Shown here in pieces: positions 4,885 through 6,410 of a stretch of 6,410 bases of DNA; positions within the stretch are counted from its first letter, which is position 1; every line of letters starts with the position of its first letter. Made by a program: the position numbers and the translations under genes. The notes under the pieces were generated by a model. That model did not search any database, had not been told where the DNA came from, and saw nothing but the letters and a program-made list of their open reading frames with translations. Origin of the DNA: Candidatus Iainarchaeum sp. (GTDB taxonomy: Archaea > Iainarchaeota > Iainarchaeia > Iainarchaeales > GCA-2688035); assembly GCA_028712575.1 (NCBI GenBank), contig JAQTPU010000044.1, positions 1-6,410 on the forward strand, written 5' to 3'.

Positions 4885-5884
4885 GCTTCCAAAACTTTCT
4901 TCCTTCAGAAAAAACAAAATCCTCCTTCTTACCCATTCGGGGGCTGACATTGATGCGCTTGCATCGGCAGCAGGGCTTTTTTTCTCGCTGAAAAAAAACA
5001 ATTCAGTGACAATAGGAATTCCAGGCCACATTTCAATGCATGCAAAGGCATTTGCACAAAACACAAAGCTCCCCTATTCCCTGAATCCTGAAATAGAAAA
5101 GTTTGACACTGTTTTTTTCCTTGACTTTAATGAATGGGAAATGCTTGAAAACATGGAAAAAGAAGCCCGCTCTTTTAAGGGCAAAAAATTTCTAATTGAC
5201 CATCACGCGAAAAATCCGCAAAGGCTTGCGCCTGAAAAAAACTCTCTTGTTGATCCGGAACGAATTGCAACATCAGAGCTTGTTTTTGAATGGATAAAAA
5301 AAAGCAGATTCCCGGTTACAAGGCAAATAGCTTCCTGCATTGCGGCCGGCATTATCGAGGATTCAGCGCATTTTTTGGTTGCAGATTCAAGGACTTTTTC
5401 AATAATGTCGGAATGCCTTGAAAAAACAGACAAAACATACCAGGAATTATTCCTTCTTTTCCACACGCAGAGGATTCCGAGCAGAAGAATCGCCCTGCTG
5501 AAGGCTGCACAGCGCGCGGAGATTTTTGAAGCAGGGGAATTCGTAATTGTTTCCTCGCATGTGGGCGCCTTTGAAGGCGAGGCTGCAACCGCCCTGGTAA
5601 GGGCAGGCGCAGACATTGCATTTGTGGGCTATCTTGAAAAAGGCGAAATAAAGATTTCGGCAAGGGCAAACAAGTATGCAGCGGAAAAAACAGGGATTGA
5701 CCTTGCAAAAAACGTGATGCAGAAACTCCCGGATTTTTTTGAAGGGACAGGGGGCGGGCATGCCTCTGCAGCTGGCTTCAACGGGAAAGCGGATTCGATT
5801 GAAGCCCCTTTGCAGAAATGCATTGACCTAACAACCGATTTTTTGAAGGCAAAAAATCCCGCGCTGGAAATAAAAAAATACTAG
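4883..5884 (+). CDS. DHH-DHHA1 family phosphoesterase (NrnA/RecJ-like)
   Basis: This is a metal-dependent phosphodiesterase or phosphatase of the DHH superfamily, which includes RecJ, NrnA oligoribonuclease/pAp phosphatase and cyclic-dinucleotide hydrolases. From TTG 4883 the product is 333 residues. Motif I is THSGADIDALASA (H18, D22, D24), motif II is FFLDFN (D81), motif III is IDHHAK (D106, H107, H108), and motif IV is GIIEDSAHF (D160). The Mn-binding set therefore looks complete. The C-terminal DHHA1 domain carries GTGGGHASAAGF (GGGH at 290-293), used for substrate binding. No membrane segment or extra nuclease domain is visible, and the size is close to NrnA-like proteins rather than RecJ. 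TTG 4883 is the only start-type codon just before motif I that does not run into pfdB; GTGA (4872-4875) may be its ribosome site. No ATG is in frame there, so the start is less certain than the function. Its exact substrate cannot be read from sequence. Confidence 0.9.
   Translation: MLPKLSSFRKNKILLLTHSGADIDALASAAGLFFSLKKNNSVTIGIPGHISMHAKAFAQNTKLPYSLNPEIEKFDTVFFLDFNEWEMLENMEKEARSFKGKKFLIDHHAKNPQRLAPEKNSLVDPERIATSELVFEWIKKSRFPVTRQIASCIAAGIIEDSAHFLVADSRTFSIMSECLEKTDKTYQELFLLFHTQRIPSRRIALLKAAQRAEIFEAGEFVIVSSHVGAFEGEAATALVRAGADIAFVGYLEKGEIKISARANKYAAEKTGIDLAKNVMQKLPDFFEGTGGGHASAAGFNGKADSIEAPLQKCIDLTTDFLKAKNPALEIKKY
5871..5880 (-). terminator. Possible T-tract terminator of the minus-strand HAD gene
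   Basis: Read on the minus strand, TATTTTTTTA follows the TAG of the HAD gene immediately. It lies within the last codons of the convergent DHH gene. Its position and composition suit an archaeal oligo-T terminator, but no hairpin is seen. Confidence 0.35.
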
Positions 5885-6410
5885 CCAAGTTTTTCCAGCA
5901 GCTGTTTCAAATCATTTATTTCAAAATCCGGCTTGATGCTTTTTTTTGCCTTTGTGTATTTTGAAGCGCCGTATTTTGCAAGGGCTGTTTTCATTCCAAC
6001 CTGCTGCGCGCCGAAAATGTCTTTTGCAGGATCATCCCCCACAAAAAGGATTTCTTCAGGCTTTAATGAAAGCTTTCTTATTATTTCAAGAAAAGGCTTT
6101 TTCGACGGCTTTTTCTCGCCAGTATCCTCGAACGCAACAACAAAATCAAAAAAATCAGTCAAGCCCATTTCCGCAAGCCTAAGCCAGGCCTGCATTCTCG
6201 GTGCATCGCTTACAATGGCTGTTTTCAATCCTTTTTCCTTAAGTTTTACAAGAACATGCCTTACATTCGGATAAGGCATTAAATTTCCCGATTTTGCCCT
6301 TCTATACGCCGCAATTGCGCTTGCAAGAATCTTATAATCAATTTTTTTCATTTCTTCCTGTAAAAAACTCTGGAAAATGTCCTGGCTTTCAATTCCTTTT
6401 TTCCAGTAAA
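5881..6410 (-). CDS. HAD-superfamily hydrolase (subfamily IA type), N-terminus outside the window
   Basis: This is a haloacid dehalogenase-fold phosphatase-like enzyme. The minus-strand frame stays open through base 6410, reading YWKKGIESQDIFQSFL before the internal Met at 6351, so that Met is not the start. The N-terminal motif I with the nucleophilic Asp lies beyond the window. Counting from Met 6351, motif II is TAIVSDAPR (Ser48), followed by WLRLAEMGLTDFFD and FEDTGEKKPSKKPF with the motif III lysine (about K81). Motif IV is ILFVGDDPAKDI (D106, D111). The visible upstream residues form the helical cap region. The combination of AAYRRAKSGNL, YPNV and AWLRLAEMGL resembles the archaeal HAD-IA proteins labelled TIGR02253, from memory. 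The substrate is unknown. It converges on the DHH gene and shares its CTAG stop; a functional link to the superoperon is not implied. Confidence 0.88.
   Translation of the reverse strand, partial: YWKKGIESQDIFQSFLQEEMKKIDYKILASAIAAYRRAKSGNLMPYPNVRHVLVKLKEKGLKTAIVSDAPRMQAWLRLAEMGLTDFFDFVVAFEDTGEKKPSKKPFLEIIRKLSLKPEEILFVGDDPAKDIFGAQQVGMKTALAKYGASKYTKAKKSIKPDFEINDLKQLLEKLG
5940..5947 (+). terminator. T8 tract that could end the plus-strand superoperon
   Basis: There is no free space after the DHH stop at 5884, so plus-strand transcription must end inside the convergent HAD gene. The first strong plus-strand T run is T8 at 5940-5947; a shorter T5 lies at 5890-5894. Either could serve as an oligo-T terminator. 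Inference only. Confidence 0.25.

Larger units (their letters stand above)
722..5884 (+). other. Archaeal exosome superoperon (SBDS to DHH)
   Basis: Nine plus-strand genes run from the TATA-like element to the DHH stop. The junctions, in order, are: 4-base overlap (SBDS/rrp4), 20-base overlap (rrp4/rrp41), 1-base gap (rrp41/rrp42), 14-base gap (rrp42/rpl37ae), 25-base gap (rpl37ae/rpoP), 5-base gap (rpoP/pcc1), 1-base overlap (pcc1/pfdB) and 7-base gap (pfdB/DHH). The gene order follows the superoperon known from comparative genomics of archaea, in which psmA also stands just upstream. Co-transcription is inferred from spacing, not shown. Confidence 0.8.

Noticed and set aside
4860..4890. Programmed +1 frameshift joining prefoldin beta to the DHH protein
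   Set aside because: The A-rich codons before TGA and the T8 tract after it look slippery, and the DHH frame is open there. But both proteins are complete alone, and no stimulatory structure or known precedent is visible.
5933..6274. Plus-strand open frame inside the HAD gene
   Set aside because: It is antisense to clear HAD motifs II-IV and its own translation shows nothing recognisable.
1..6410. CRISPR arrays, insertion sequences, tRNA or rRNA genes, toxin-antitoxin or defence systems
   Set aside because: No regularly spaced repeats, transposase motifs, cloverleaf-like segments or defence domains were seen; coding genes fill almost the whole window.

Overview
This window is archaeal. It carries one long, tightly packed plus-strand gene string that joins the proteasome, the ribosome-maturation factor SBDS, the RNA exosome and parts of the translation, transcription and folding machinery. 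Every recognisable protein has an archaeal/eukaryotic-type family identity: 20S proteasome alpha, Rrp4/Rrp41/Rrp42, eL43, RpoP/Rpb12, Pcc1 and prefoldin beta. Most starts are preceded by GGTGA- or GGAG-type Shine-Dalgarno sequences. The layout is the classic archaeal 'exosome superoperon' of Euryarchaeota and related lineages. Compact proteins, very short spacers and an apparently absent Brix gene would suit a small-genome lineage such as DPANN, but the sequence alone does not fix the taxon.

Layout on the plus strand: psmA (5' end cut by the window edge, 1-702); a 55-base gap with a TATA-like element (about 722-730); SBDS (758-1459); rrp4 (1456-2109); rrp41 (2090-2872, TTG start); rrp42 (2874-3668); rpl37ae/eL43 (3683-4078); rpoP (4104-4235, only 43 codons); pcc1 (4241-4492, TTG start); pfdB (4492-4875); and a DHH-DHHA1 phosphoesterase (4883-5884, probable TTG start). 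From SBDS onward, neighbouring genes overlap or are at most 25 bases apart. On the minus strand, a HAD-family hydrolase (5881-6410, start outside the window) converges on the DHH gene. The two stop codons share the palindrome CTAG.

How the genes work together: Rrp41 (catalytic), Rrp42 (non-catalytic partner) and Rrp4 (S1/KH cap) are three of the four core archaeal exosome proteins; Csl4 is not here. SBDS acts in late 60S-type subunit maturation and eL43 is a large-subunit protein. RpoP is an RNA polymerase subunit, Pcc1 a KEOPS tRNA-modification subunit, prefoldin beta a chaperone subunit and PsmA a proteasome ring subunit. The DHH enzyme could act downstream of the exosome on very short RNA or nucleotide products, but this rests on gene context and family only.

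I see no CRISPR array, mobile element, tRNA or rRNA, and no clearly new system. The points most worth a second look are the direct repeat across the pcc1/pfdB junction, the lysine-rich tail on eL43, the shared CTAG stop, the TTG starts, and the DHH enzyme linked to the exosome genes.
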